Assembly (NCBI GenBank): GCA_037127255.1
Contig: JBANSL010000008.1
Coordinates: forward strand, 1,388,896 to 1,452,895
Direction: 5' to 3'
Length of the DNA: 64,000 bases
DNA from: Persicaria tinctoria
Taxonomy: Eukaryota > Streptophyta > Magnoliopsida > Caryophyllales > Polygonaceae
In this document: positions 36,137 to 47,169 of the stretch, piece by piece
How positions within the stretch are numbered: the first letter of the stretch is position 1
Layout: each line of letters begins with the position of its first letter
Notes under the pieces: generated by a model
What the model was told of the DNA's origin: nothing
The model's database searches: none
The model's input: only the letters and a program-made list of their open reading frames with translations
Position numbers and translations under genes: made by a program

Positions 36137-38400
36137 TGGGGGTTTGGTTGATGTTCACTGAATCTCTGATTCATCTCAAGCCAGTTGTGGTTTCTTACCA
36201 AGTTGAGGATACAGTGAGTGAGCTATAATGTCAAACGGTATCAAATTATCCTTTAATCGGACACATCAGTTGCTTCTTTTTACCAAGTTAAGGATACCGT
36301 TAGATTTTTTTTCCAAAGTTGAGTGATTTTTTTTGTAAACTTGTTTGATTTTGGTTAATTGCACTATTTTGATCATTTTGGTTCTTTCTCCACCTAATAG
36401 TAGACATAAACTTACTGCATATGTTGTGGTTCTCCTTTTGCTATTTATCCCATGGTCTAGAGTTAGTTTTAGCTTGTGATGAACATCTTTGATGGTGTAT
36501 TAGATTGCATGCTTTTAATGAATGGCTTGCTTGGGCATTACGTTCTGCATAACGCCAACTCATAGTCTTAGTGTTTTAAATGTGTCTATGCAGTTTCAAC
36601 CCCTGGAATCTTAATGTAGCTATTGTTCTGAATGTAGGGATATCCTGTATGCTATAGCAATGGCAGATTATGATCAAGAAGGAGATGCGTGCAAGCCTTT
36701 ACTAACCAATGAGGCAATGAGTCGTTTGGCTCTCTACGTCTCATCAATTGAACGGTAAAAAGCTGGGGTCTGTTTATTCCTGTTCTTGATACTTCTTCCT
36801 ACATTTTATTTTGAGATTCCTCAGTGCATTACTAAAGACACATCATTTGAGCTTCTCTAGTCTTTATATTTCTTCCTTCTCTTTCTATTGTATCATTGAT
36901 ACCTATGAAGATTAGCTTTCAAATACCAAACTGTACATCGTTGGTTTTCTGTTCAGATTTCCAAATGTTGCCAGTGGTATGTTGTATCCTGTGCATGGCC
37001 ATGGCGAATTTCCACAAGCATTTTGTCGTCGTGCTGCTGTCAAAGGATCCATATATGTATGTTCTACTTGTAGTTGCTCCATTCACATTCATGGAGTCCT
37101 TGGAGTCGGTTGTTAATCTCTCATTTCTTCCCGAATTTGCTCTTTTATGTGTAAATCACGTGGTGATAATTTCATATGCAGAATTCATTTGGAGATATGT
37201 TAATATTATTTTTTTTTTTTTTATCATGGATCAACAAGTGTAATGATTTCATTTTGAATTGTATACACAGGTCGTCCTTCGGATGCCAGTAGTCGCTCTT
37301 CTTGTAGACAAGGTTTGAAATTGTGGTCATGCTAATTTCATGGTTTATTGATTATCGAACTAGAACGCAGTTCACATGGACATTATTGTGGTTTGCTAAC
37401 AGGATAGCAGAGTTTACAAAGGTATAAAGCTGGGTTCTGGTCAACAACTATTCAGCCACCAACTGGTTCTCGACCCATCATTCAAGATTCCACCATCCTT
37501 AGATACGGGTTCACCGCAGGGGCTCAATGCACACCCTGAAGATTCTTCCCCTAGAGAAAGGAAGGTGGCTAGGGGAATATGCATTACAAGGAAGTCAATA
37601 AAATCAGAAGGCTCAAACTTGTTGGTTGTGTATCCTCCCAGATGTAAGATGCATATGAAGCAGGAGTCTTTCTTTTTGTGCCTTTTGGAAATGAATGGAA
37701 GGACTAATTTTCCCTTTGTCTGTAGCTCTGTACCCTCAACAGGCAACGTCAGTTCGAGCTCTCCAGATCGGCAGTGATTCAGCAGTTTGTCCTTCGAACA
37801 TGTACGTGTACTTTCAGATCTGTAGTTCATCTTTGGTATTTTGAGAGGAAGGATACATGAACTTGTTCATTTAAGCCAAAGGAGATTAAGGAAAAAGCGA
37901 GAGGGCTTAAATCATCATGAAGAATCAACTGAAACTCAGTTTGCTACTTGCTGCAGGTTTGTTTTCTATCTCTCTACTCCTTGTGAAGATGCCTCTGAAG
38001 GGAAAAAATCAATAAGGGCTGCAATAGATGCTCTATTTGCAAGTCCTGATGGGGAAGCACCCGAAAGTAGCACACCTGAAGGTCCTGAAAACAGCTCCAC
38101 TGTGAAAGGCGAGGACGCTGATGATGATGATAAACCAACTTTACTTTGGAGTGCCATATATGTACAGGAGGTTCTGAAGGTTGGACCCTTATCTTTACAT
38201 TCGTCTTTGAGTCTGAAAAGTTTACGTTTCACATGAGATTTAACTGAAACATCTATTCAATCTGACTTTATGTATAGTTTGCCTTTAAAATCATGTATAA
38301 CTCTGTTGATGTCTAGAGTTCTGGGCTATGGTGTTGTTTCCTTTTGTCTATGCTTCTTTTCTGTCCCTTTTTACTTCTGTACCATGTGGTTCATGTGTCC

Positions 38401-38426
38401 TGTTGTTGTTGTTGTTGTTGTTGTTT
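38401..38426. repeat. (TTG)n microsatellite in a REP pseudogene intron
   Basis: About eight TTG units between exons 38179 and 38474. Confidence 0.9.
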
Positions 38427-38829
38427 TATAGCTTCGTTGATGATGATCCTGTGTTGGAATCTTCATGTTGCAGGGTTCACGGCGCCATTCTATCATCACT
38501 ACGTACCCCAAGCCCCGACACAAATCTGAGCTACAATGATCTGGTCGACACAAGTCTAAAGGTATATCTTCTCGCAGCATACCTTATGGCGGGGTATGGG
38601 TGTTTCGAGGATTTGAAGAGCGTCATCTGATGGACAACCATCACGCTAATGATTTTTTATTTTGTTTGGCTTGCAGTTATTTCAAGAGATGTATCCGGAT
38701 GCAGAACTCTTCCCTGAACAAACTCAATCCCTGAACTCCGAGGAGGATGAACCTCAACTTTCCAAGGACGAAGAAGATCGACCTGCAGAAGAATCGACAG
38801 TTGAATTGGGCGTTGCGATTCAAACTTGA

Positions 38830-39663
38830 GATTTTATTGATTTGAGTTATTTCGAGTTTGGATTGTGATGATGTTCGAACTTGATGTCTAAACGTAGATA
38901 AAATTGAATCTAGTATTAGGGTCCACTTGTCGCACATCTAGCTACTCTTTACAATTGTGTTAAACGACGTCGTTTTCGCCCACATCTTCTATAAAACAAA
39001 ATGTGAAGGTAAAATGCGATACTTGGATGCGTCGCAAGATTTTGCAGAGTCATCTACAAAGCCGATTGCTTGCCACCGTTTTTATTTTTTATTATTTTTT
39101 GCTTAAGCATCGATGCTACAAACACACCGATAAATTTCCCCTAAATACTACTCAATGTCACACAAAAAAATTAAATTTAAAACCTAAGTATTAAAAATAT
39201 ACAATCGATAAAAAATAGCTATAATAAAATGATTTATAAATTTATTTTTTATATACTTTTCAAAGTAATAATAAAATTATTTAATGTACAAAGTTGTACC
39301 AAAATAATTTGTTGATTAATTTTCTATATTATTTCATTTTCTATTTTAAAAAAAATATAGTAAATGTTTGTAAAGAATATTTTAAGTTTTTAACAAAGCA
39401 TCAAGTTGTTGGTCGTTATTAAGAAACCGCGAATGATTTGTCTGAACAAGAAACGGTTCGCCTGTGAGGCGGCGCGAGTTGTCTCTATCTTTACGTTTGC
39501 AGTTTCCGATGACGAAGTTGAATTCACGCGTCAGGCGGCGTATCGTACACTTCAATACTTCCATCTTCTACGCCTCACTCAACTTGCAAATCGGATTTGG
39601 CATTGATGTGTGGCTGTGGCAGACACCATTAACAATCGGCAAAGCTTAGTTCGGCGGTTAGCA
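38830..39663. other. Spacer and purple acid phosphatase promoter
   Basis: It contains the 14-base palindrome AAACGACGTCGTTT (about 38962), which has an ACGT core as in bZIP sites but is also common in plant repeats. After an AT-rich block (39130-39390) comes a GC-richer stretch, presumably the 5' UTR. No P1BS phosphate-starvation site (GNATATNC) was noticed. Confidence 0.45.
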
Positions 39664-42374
39664 ATGGCGAAGCATCAGCAGCAGCAGCTTCTACTCCTCC
39701 AATGGCTGGTGTTGGTTGGAGCTGCAGCTGCCCTTTCGATCATCCCTACAACCCTAGATGGTCCCACTGCGCCGGTGACTATCCCTCTGGACGAAAGCTT
39801 CCGCGGACACGCCCGGGATTTGCCGGATTCCGACGAACGGGTACGGCGACAAGTCACTGGATTGGAGCCTGATCAGATTGCCGTTTCTCTTTCCTCCTCC
39901 TTTGATTCCATTTGGATTTCCTGGGCGACTGGTCATATATCGATTCAATTTTAATTGATTTTGTTCTTTAGTCGATTTTAGGGTTTGAAGTTGCCCTAAT
40001 TGATTGATTGGTTGCAGGTGAGTACCAAATTGGGGATGATATCAATCCATTGGATCCTACAAAGGTTGCGAGCATTGTGGAATACGGCATCCATTCCAAT
40101 CTGACATCGCACACTAAGCGAGCAAGCGGGCATTCTCTGGTCTATAATCAACTCTACCCTTTCCAAGGCCTGCAGAATTACACCTCTCCTATCATTCATC
40201 ATGTTCTTCTCAAAGGTATTTGCTTCAAGCTTCAATCTTTTTTGATAGTTAAATTTACTGAAGCTCAACGTATACAGAAAGATTATTTATGGGGTAGTTT
40301 TGGGTTGATATTGCAAAATTGTTGATACTCATTATCTGAAAGTTCCCAGATTTGGCAAGATATGGCAGAATTAAAGCATTTTTACAGTAAATTTTACTAA
40401 AACTCAATGTATACCAAAGTAAAAAGCAACCCTGAAATTTTTGGATAAGGTTGGTTTGGTTATCAAATTAGGTCTGTGCTTTAATGTGTTTAAACAGGTT
40501 TGAAACCCGATACTGTCTACTATTATCGTTGTAGAGACCCTTCAAATTAGGTTGTCATAAACTCATAGCTGCATTTGTGTAAAATGTTTGATCCTAATTA
40601 TCTGAAAGTTCTGAGATTTGGCAAGATATGACAGAATTAAAGCATTTTTGGATCGTCTATACGGTCGGTCAGTTTTGTTGCATATGTTGGAAGTTGCTCA
40701 AGGAACCCTGGAATTTGTGATGTTTTACATTCGTGCTTTGATGTGCTGCCACAGGTTTGAAACCCGATACAGTGTACTATTATCGTTGTGGAGACCCTTC
40801 TATACCAGCCATGAGTGAGATATATTACTTCAGAACTATGCCAGTAAGCAGTCCAACAGCCTACCCTTCGCGGATTGCAATTACCGGGGACTTGGGCCTT
40901 ACCTACAACACATCTTCAACTATCAATCACTTGATGAGCAACAGCCCTGATCTGGTGCTTGTAGTTGGAGACATGCCCTATTCGAACTTGTATCTCACCA
41001 ATGGTACGGGTGCTGATTGCTACTCGTGCTCGTTCCCTCAAACTCCTATACACGAGACCTATCAGCCACGCTGGGACTACTGGGGAAGGTGAGATTCAAA
41101 AGGTATTGCTGAATTATAGTACTCCATATTGGATATATGCAGGTAACTTATTGTTTTTATTTTCAGATTTATGCAGCCTCTGGTGTCGAAAATTCCATTG
41201 ATGGTTATAGAGGGGAACCATGAGATCGAAGAACAAGTTGGAGGGCTTACATTTGAATCTTACAAGTCTCGGTTTGCATTTCCTTCCAAGGAAAGCAAAT
41301 CTTATTCGGAATTCTACTATTCTTTTAATGCGGGAGGCATACATTTCCTGATGCTAGGCGCGTACATTGCGTACAACAAATCATGTAAGCTAAGTTTATC
41401 TTTCTCCCTTGTATCTTGAAGCTTATGATCTTATAATCGCGCCTTTGAAATATCTACAGCCGAGCAATATAAATGGCTAGAAAAGGACCTGGCTAAGGTT
41501 GATCGGAAAGTGACCCCTTGGTTGGTGGCTACCTGGCACCCACCGTGGTACAGCACCTACACATCACACTATAGGGAAGTCGAATGCATGAGAGTGGAGA
41601 TGGAAGAACTACTCTACCAACACGGTGTCGACATTGTCTTCAATGGTCATGTAAGCTATAAATTTCTTGGCTCAGTTCATTTTTTAGTCTCCATAACAAG
41701 TCAATTATAGATATGAATGAGCATCTGGCATCTTTTTTTGTGGCCTTCAATGACAGGTTCACGCTTATGAGAGGTCTAACAGAGTGTATAACTACTCTCT
41801 TGACCCATGTGGCCCAATCCATATTACAGTTGGTGATGGTGGAAACCGAGAGAAGATGGCGATTACTCATGCTGATGAGCCAGGCAACTGCCCTGATCCA
41901 GCTTCCACACCGGATCCTTACATGGGCGGCTTCTGTGCATTCAATTTCACTTCTGGTCCGGCAGCTGGTAGATTCTGCTGGGACAGGCAACCTATTTACA
42001 GTGCAGTAAGGGAAAGTAGCTTTGGACATGGCATCTTGGAGGTAATCATCTATCAATTAGACCCGGCAAATGTGGTTCAGACTCGACATTTTGACCAATG
42101 TAGTACCAACTGATGTACCTCCTTTAAGCAGGTGAAAAATGAGACGCACGCACTCTGGACATGGCATCGGAATCAAGACATGTACGAGAGAGCTGGAGAT
42201 CAGATCTACATTGTAAGGGAGCCTGATCGGTGTCCCATTGGTCATCACATGGTAAGTACTTACTCATCCATTTCACATGTCGATTGATCCAATTCAAAAT
42301 TGAAAACACTTACCAACTTCCTTTCACTTCAAACACAGGCTCCCAAAGCTCGTGAAGATGTGTCGGAATGGTAA
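39664..42374 (+). CDS. Secreted purple acid phosphatase (PAP15/PAP23-type)
   Basis: This is a binuclear-metal phosphatase of the plant high-molecular-weight PAP group. Members of the PAP15 branch act on phytate and other phosphate esters outside the cell. Eight exons: 39664-39931, 40018-40215, 40755-41088, 41167-41384, 41460-41650, 41757-42041, 42132-42251 and 42339-42374. They join in phase to 549 residues. A signal peptide covers about 1-23 (L-L-L-L-Q-W-L-V-L-V). All metal-ligand motifs are present: G-D-L-G (Asp201), G-D-M-P-Y (Asp228, Tyr231), G-N-H-E (Asn284), T-W-H-P-P-W (His366) and G-H-V-H-A-Y-E-R (His403, His405). Asn-x-Ser/Thr sites such as N-G-T suggest glycosylation. I choose the M-A-K-H start, which begins the signal peptide; an in-frame ATG 18 codons upstream would spoil it. 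Intron 2 contains a duplicated pseudo-exon (see findings). The substrate is inferred only from the branch. Confidence 0.95.
40323..40805. repeat. Tandem duplication in phosphatase intron 2 creating a dead copy of the start of exon 3
   Basis: The block beginning at about 40323 is repeated from about 40589 (shared words ATTATCTGAAAGTT, AGATTTGGCAAGATATG and AATTAAAGCATTTTT). The first copy runs through a 3' splice-site-like ACAG into GTTTGAAACCCGATAC (40498), matching the real exon 3 (40755). The copy reads through C-R-D-P-S-N and then stops with TAG at 40548-40550. Confidence 0.88.
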
Positions 42375-43619
42375 AACTACATACTAAAGCAAGAAGAAGG
42401 CAGCAAGTGAGAAGCCACAAACAAAAGAACTGAAATGTAAAGAAAGCTTTAAGCTATTTCAATCGGGCAAGGCCTTTACTGTCATAGAAATACTACACAT
42501 TTGAACTCGAATGAAATGAACTGAACTGTGACCTTGTGACTAATGTTGGCAACACTCCCCTTGTCGTGCACGACTTCATTCCAACCTAATCGCTCGAACG
42601 GCTAGTTTTCTAGTAGTATAAATTCGTAGTTGACGTTAACACTTTCACCCCACAGTCATATTCACTCCACAATTATTTTTTTCATGATAAATAGTAAAAT
42701 ATGTCTAATACAAAAGATAGATATGATAGCGAAGGAGAAAACGAACCAATATGTTTAGGGAATAGAAAGAGATTAATTAAATAGGTTGCTGTTTCCCCCT
42801 TTCATTTGCAATTAAATTAGGAGTAACAAAAAGTTAGAAGTTATTGCAAATTAGGAGTTACAAAAAGTTAGAAGTTACAAATTGTTTAGGGATTGAATTT
42901 CACATTTGACAAATCCAAGCGAGAAGAGCGAGCGAGTCGACACTGTGGTCCATCGTCGAGGTTCATCTCCAACGCCGTCGTCGAGGTCCATCTGGTTCGG
43001 TAATTCTCAACCATTGAAAGAGGCAACTTTGAGTTTAGTGGTAAGTGTATGTATCCTGCATCATCTTTGATCAGCTGGGTCAAAATTGGCAATTTATTGT
43101 GATCAATTTGTGAATTATGTGGTTATGATTGAGTTGTGTGGAGATTGCTTTATCAATTTGTGAATTTTTGGCTGCAGTTGCTCAGACAACCAATTTGATT
43201 TTAGCAGTCACAACATCCACAATGCCTGAAACTCTCCACCAAATCAAACAATTTCACCCAACCAACAGTTTTACCAAATACTTCATCTATATACAACCTA
43301 GAAATCGAGATCTAGAAATTACATAGAGTGGCTCCTAATACACAATCATACACAAAGATATTAGCGAGCTACTTATTACAAGTAGAATCGACGCTGTAAG
43401 AAATTGACCATAACAACAAAAAATTGGTTCTTGTACTCGGGAGGAGCATAATGAAATTGGGGAATCTTCTTATCACTGATAGGATAGGGTTTTGGTGTTG
43501 GATGGTGGACATTGTGGACGAGATAGGCATGGTGGTCGGGCAGTTCAATCGGGTATGTTGTACACAAGAATAAGCGTACTGTGGTCATTGCAACAAAACC
43601 CTAGCAAGAGATCAACATA
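42375..43619. other. Spacer downstream of the phosphatase gene
   Basis: After the 3' UTR it holds a short duplicated stretch, AGGAGT-A/T-ACAAAAAGTTAGAA (about 42821 and 42851), and a GC-richer patch at 42915-43010 with no conserved protein. Nothing is recognised elsewhere. Confidence 0.45.
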
Positions 43620-44665
43620 GTTGGAAGGGTGGACCATGTGGGTGGTTCATTGATAGGATTTTATTAATATGGGTGATTAACTGTAATTTAATAATTTACG
43701 GGTGATTTTCTGTAATTTACCCTATTTATTATGCAGAAGATTTGGGGGAGTGAAGATGATTTTCAAAGGGATAGCAACAATTGTTTACACCTCGTGATTT
43801 AAAAGCTACTAGTACAATTCTCGCGCCATAGTGCGTTTTTTTAAACCTAAAATATTATATATAAAAATATTATAAAATATTAAGATAAAAATCATAAAAA
43901 AAAACTTTACAACAAATGTATCTTATAATTATCTCATAAAATTATTTTCTAAAAATCTTATGTAAAGTATAATACATAAATATAGATATTTTAAATTACT
44001 CAGTAATAATAACATCAATATCATTATAACATTGTTTAAATTTGATGTGTCATAATCAATAGTTATATTCAATGTTTTGAATTAAGTCCAATAGTTAGTA
44101 AATAAATTTGAGTTAAGCCCAATAATTATATTAGAATGAATTCAATGTTTTGAATTAAACTCTATAGTTAGTAAAGTTAAAGAAAAAAATTAAAGGAAAA
44201 AGAAGAAAAAAATTGAGAATTAAAGAAAATCAAAGAAAAATGGCAAAAAAAAAAGATTGGTCAATACTCCTACAATGCTTCTAAGATTGACACATCATCC
44301 TAAACTCTTCTAAATTAAGAGTTTATATAGATATAGATATATAGATATAGATATAGATGTGTTGAAATTTGTAATGGGTCGGAGTGATTGAGAAAATCTG
44401 ATTTTCAGGGCATTGCACAACGTCAACACACATTTGAGTGCCCTTCCTTCACCCCAAAACTCGCGATCACTTAGAATTTCTCTCAATTGCTCCAGTGCTT
44501 CTACGAATTCTTCAAGCCGAATACAAGTTTTTAGATGAGATTTCAGCTCATCTTCAACCATCAAAATCTCTAGAAATGATAAAATTGGAGAACTCGAATC
44601 CCTTCCACATTCAAACTCTTTGAAACCCTTTTTGTTTAGGGTGTTGTAGAAACAATTGCTTAACC
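43620..44665. repeat. Repeat-family copy A/B, split by a Helitron
   Basis: Left part 43620-43808 (GGGTGGTTCATTGA, CTGTAATTTACCC, TTTACACCTCGTGATTTAAA) and right part 44358-44665 (GTGTTGAAATTTGTAATGGG to CAATTGCTTAA) join seamlessly when the Helitron is removed. The joined sequence matches the copies at 44940-45230, 46880-47169 and, inverted, 48679-48970. On the minus strand the right part has an open frame containing E-E-F-V-E-A-L-E-Q-L-R-E-I-L. Confidence 0.85.
43809..44357 (-). mobile_element. Non-autonomous Helitron, 549 bp
   Basis: On the minus strand it starts TCTATATCTATATC at 44357 and ends TACTAG (CTRR-type end, CTAG) at 43809, with the GC-rich patch GGCGCGAG just before, as expected for the terminal hairpin region. 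It sits between host A (43808) and host T (44358) with no target duplication. The empty site is visible in sister repeat copies, which read AAAA-A/G-CTATGTGTTGAAA without interruption. It has no coding capacity. Confidence 0.9.
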
Positions 44666-44939
44666 TTACCACTATATATATATACACAACATTGCACATA
44701 AAATTCAGATCAAAGCCAAAGAGATCCATATGGGTAGCCAAATTCATAACCACACACACACATATGATCAAACTATATTTTCTTACTTTGTCTAAGGTCT
44801 TCTTTGTCGTCTGTGCTGATTCTTTAGTCTTTCTAAAACACCCTCCTAATTACTCAGACAAAAAGGGTGCGTACATCTGATCTCTTAGATTCTGCTTTTT
44901 TGCGGAATACATTGGGCTATTGTTGTTGTTTTTGTTTTC

Positions 44940-45230
44940 TTGTGTTGGAGGGGTGGACCATGTGGGTGGTTCATTGAAAGGGTTTTATCGATATGGGTGG
45001 TTAACTGTAATTTCACAATTTACGGGTTGTTTTCTGTAATTTACCCTATTTATTATGCAGAATATTTGGGGAAGTGAAGATGATTTTCAAAGTTGTAACA
45101 ACAATTGTTTACACCTCGTGATTTAAAAACTATGTGTTGAAATTTGTAATGGGTCGGAGTGGTTGAGGAAATATGATTTTCAAGCATTATACAATGTCAA
45201 CACACATTTGAGTTCCCTTCCTTCGCCCCA
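44940..45230. repeat. Repeat-family copy C
   Basis: It runs from GGGTGGACCATGTGGGTGG through GGGTGGTTAACTGTAATTT, the end-like CTGTAATTTACCC and TTACACCTCGTGATT to ACACATTTGAGTTCCC, parallel to copy A/B. At about 45230 it changes into an inverted copy of the ORF block described next. Confidence 0.85.
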
Positions 45231-45560
45231 AACAACATCGAGCGTTTCAACAAACAACATCCTCTTGAACCATAAATTCCAATTAGACACTTGTGTGTCC
45301 TCAGGAGTTGAAACCTTTACCATTATCTCATCAGCATTGTAAACTAGCAGAGTACACCGGGATGCCTTCCATGACTCATCAAGCTCCAACTTAAAGAGAT
45401 CCAAATTAAGTTCCCGAATGTTCACCATGGACCTTTGTAGAAGATATTGACCCCCTTCTGAAAGCTTGTTTAGCATATTGTTTTGTTGCATCCATTCAGA
45501 AAATTCCTTCCAACTCACACCATTGTTAATATGTGAAATACTTGAATCACAATGACACAT
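45180..45560 (-). pseudogene. Unrecognised ORF, companion of the BED-finger ORF (copy 1)
   Basis: A 126-codon frame starts M-C-H-C-D-S-S-I-S and includes S-W-K-E-F-S-E-W-M-Q-Q-N-N-M and L-D-L-F-K-L-E-L-D-E-S-W. The same protein sequence, with scattered substitutions, is encoded at 47950-48201 on the other strand, where it is interrupted by a stop. The last part of this copy is read through the repeat family and is not original sequence. I do not recognise the family. Both copies lie 58 bases downstream of the BED-finger ORF, so the two were once one transcription unit or one split gene. Confidence 0.5.
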
Positions 45561-45618
45561 TTAGAGGCGAAGAAAAGACTCGACAACGAATTATTCTAAA
45601 GCCCTTTAGCTTTGGAGA

Positions 45619-46380
45619 CTATAAGAAGCAAGTGCAGAACTTTGGGGAGGAGATGTTGGAATGGGAAAAAAAGCTAATATAATTTCCACCAAATGATGCA
45701 ACTAATGTACAAACATTGAAAAACACGGGAGCAAAGCTTTGAGGAGGAGCAAAGCCACTAAGATTTCTCCTAAATGAGGCAACTATTACAGGATTACCCA
45801 TTTGCATAGATGTACCAATACTAACGAGCATGAGAGTAGAAGTGTTGGGAAGAGAACATGAGTGTAGCGAAAAATCACTGCTTCCACCAACCATCGATCT
45901 TAGTCCCAAAGAGAAAGTACCCACACTAAGCATCACGGAAGAGCCTCCAAGGGGTGGCGTGAATGGGTTGTAGTTGAAGAATGTTGATACATCTATAGAA
46001 GAAGACGCTCTAGTGGCATGTTGACCATAAGAAGAACTTTGAAGGGGCACCGGAATCAACGCTTGATTGTTGTCAATGATGTGGAGCATAAGAGTGTGCT
46101 CTCTACGCAGATGAGAAGTTGAGGCATAAACAACAGCTTCAACCCTACTTGAAGTAGCATCATCACGTCCTCTCTCCGTTGATAGATTCAATGTTTGAGC
46201 ATGACTTTTGATGTTGGCGTGTACATTTGGACAAATATGCCATAAGTGATCTTTTACCCTCGCACTAGCTCTCTTTCCGCTATAACAAGAACAACAATGC
46301 TTGCATCTCCATGACTCGGGAAAAGCATCTATTTGTTCCCAAAAAAACGGTAAAGGGCTTTCTTGACTAAAGGTCACCAT
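45619..46380 (-). CDS. BED-type zinc finger-like ORF in repeat cluster (copy 1)
   Basis: A 253-codon ORF. Residues about 28-55 read W-R-C-K-H-C ... A-R-V-K-D-H-L-W-H-I-C, with the C-x2-C ... H-x4-C spacing and basic -R-V-K-x-H-L- of BED fingers in hAT transposases and plant hAT-like genes. The rest is Ser/Gly/Phe-rich (for example G-T-F-S-L-G-L-R-S-M-V-G-G-S-S) and matches nothing I know. There are no transposase catalytic motifs and no hAT dimerisation domain. A near copy lies inverted at 47130-47891, and both keep the full frame. It is probably part of a mobile or captured sequence rather than a host gene. Confidence 0.55.
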   Translation of the reverse strand: MVTFSQESPLPFFWEQIDAFPESWRCKHCCSCYSGKRASARVKDHLWHICPNVHANIKSHAQTLNLSTERGRDDATSSRVEAVVYASTSHLRREHTLMLHIIDNNQALIPVPLQSSSYGQHATRASSSIDVSTFFNYNPFTPPLGGSSVMLSVGTFSLGLRSMVGGSSDFSLHSCSLPNTSTLMLVSIGTSMQMGNPVIVASFRRNLSGFAPPQSFAPVFFNVCTLVASFGGNYISFFSHSNISSPKFCTCFL

Positions 46381-46470
46381 GATAAGTCAAACTCTTGAAC
46401 ACAGTTTTAGAAAAGTTGATCAGTGCAATTCTTTCTACTAAAAATGCCTAATCAAATAACAAACTTAAAG

Positions 46471-47169
46471 TTTTCTCCAATATATTAAAAAACATTATTT
46501 TTAATATATATGCATATGAAAAAAATCTCATCTTTTGACAATTTTTATTTTTCTTATTTTTTTAACTTAAAAATGACTATTTAAATAACAAATTTAACAC
46601 TTTTCTAATAAATTTAAATAAAAAATATTTTCATGTATATATGCAAAAAAAGAAATCCAAAAAATTATTTAGTCTCCCTAATTTTTTTTTTTGATCCGCC
46701 GCTGCGTGCTAACAAATATCTCCAACACGAAGTTTCGATGCAACAAATGGAACGTGGAAGCTAAGGGCATCATGGTAAACCGGATGTAACAAAGCTCTCG
46801 CTAGCAATTACACAATGAAATCAACACAAATCTGGAGAGAAATCAATTAAAGATATCAAATCAAATCAACACAAATCTCGCTAGCAATTTACGGGTGGTT
46901 TTCTGTAATTTACCCTATTTATTATGCAGAAGATTTGGGGAAGTGAAGATGATTTTCAAAGTTGTAGCAACAATTGTTTACACCTCGTGATTTAAAAGCT
47001 ATGTGTTGAAATTTGTAATGGGTCGGAGTGATTGAGAAAATCTGATTTTCAAGCATTATACAATGTCAACACACATTTGAGTTCCTTTCCTTCGCCCCAA
47101 AACTCGCGATCACTAAGAATTTCTCTCAATTGCTCCGGAGCTTCTACGGATTCTTCAAGACGAATACAT
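46471..47169. repeat. Left arm of a 3-kb inverted repeat
   Basis: It begins TTTCTCCAATATATTAAAAA, passes GATCCGCCGCTGCGTGC, ATCCGGTTTACCATGATG-like sequence and CTCGCTAGCAATT, and ends at GACGAATACA. The reverse complement of 48679-49429 follows the same order for about 700 bases with small indels. Outer ends show no clear target duplication. Confidence 0.85.

Larger units (their letters stand above)
35569..38829 (+). pseudogene. Rab escort protein (REP/CHM, GDI family), internally deleted and frameshifted
   Basis: Intact REP presents newly made Rab proteins to geranylgeranyl transferase II. Recognisable exons: 35569-35700, 36638-36754, 36957-37056, 37271-37312, 37403-37643, 37726-37801, 37957-38179, 38474-38561 and 38677-38829. 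The first codes the GDI-like start ([14 protein letters not shown]) and breaks off at S-V-L-H-L, where TGA follows at once with no splice donor. The next recognisable exon resumes at L-Y-A-I-A-M-A-D-Y-D-Q, so roughly 200 codons of the family protein are missing. Exons 2-7 then join in phase (for example G-E-F-P-Q-A-F-C-R-R-A-A-V-K-G). Exon 38474-38561 is 88 nt, though both borders need phase 0, which shifts the frame in T-N-L-S-Y-N-D-L. The tail reads L-F-Q-E-M-Y-P-D. A short product from a downstream ATG cannot be excluded, but normal REP is impossible. Confidence 0.88.

Noticed and set aside
38962..38975. AAACGACGTCGTTT as a specific bZIP site
   Set aside because: A perfect ACGT palindrome, but the word is common in plant intergenic repeats; no positional support.
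41713..42009. 98-codon frame in the phosphatase exon 6 region
   Set aside because: Alternate frame of a confidently assigned exon.
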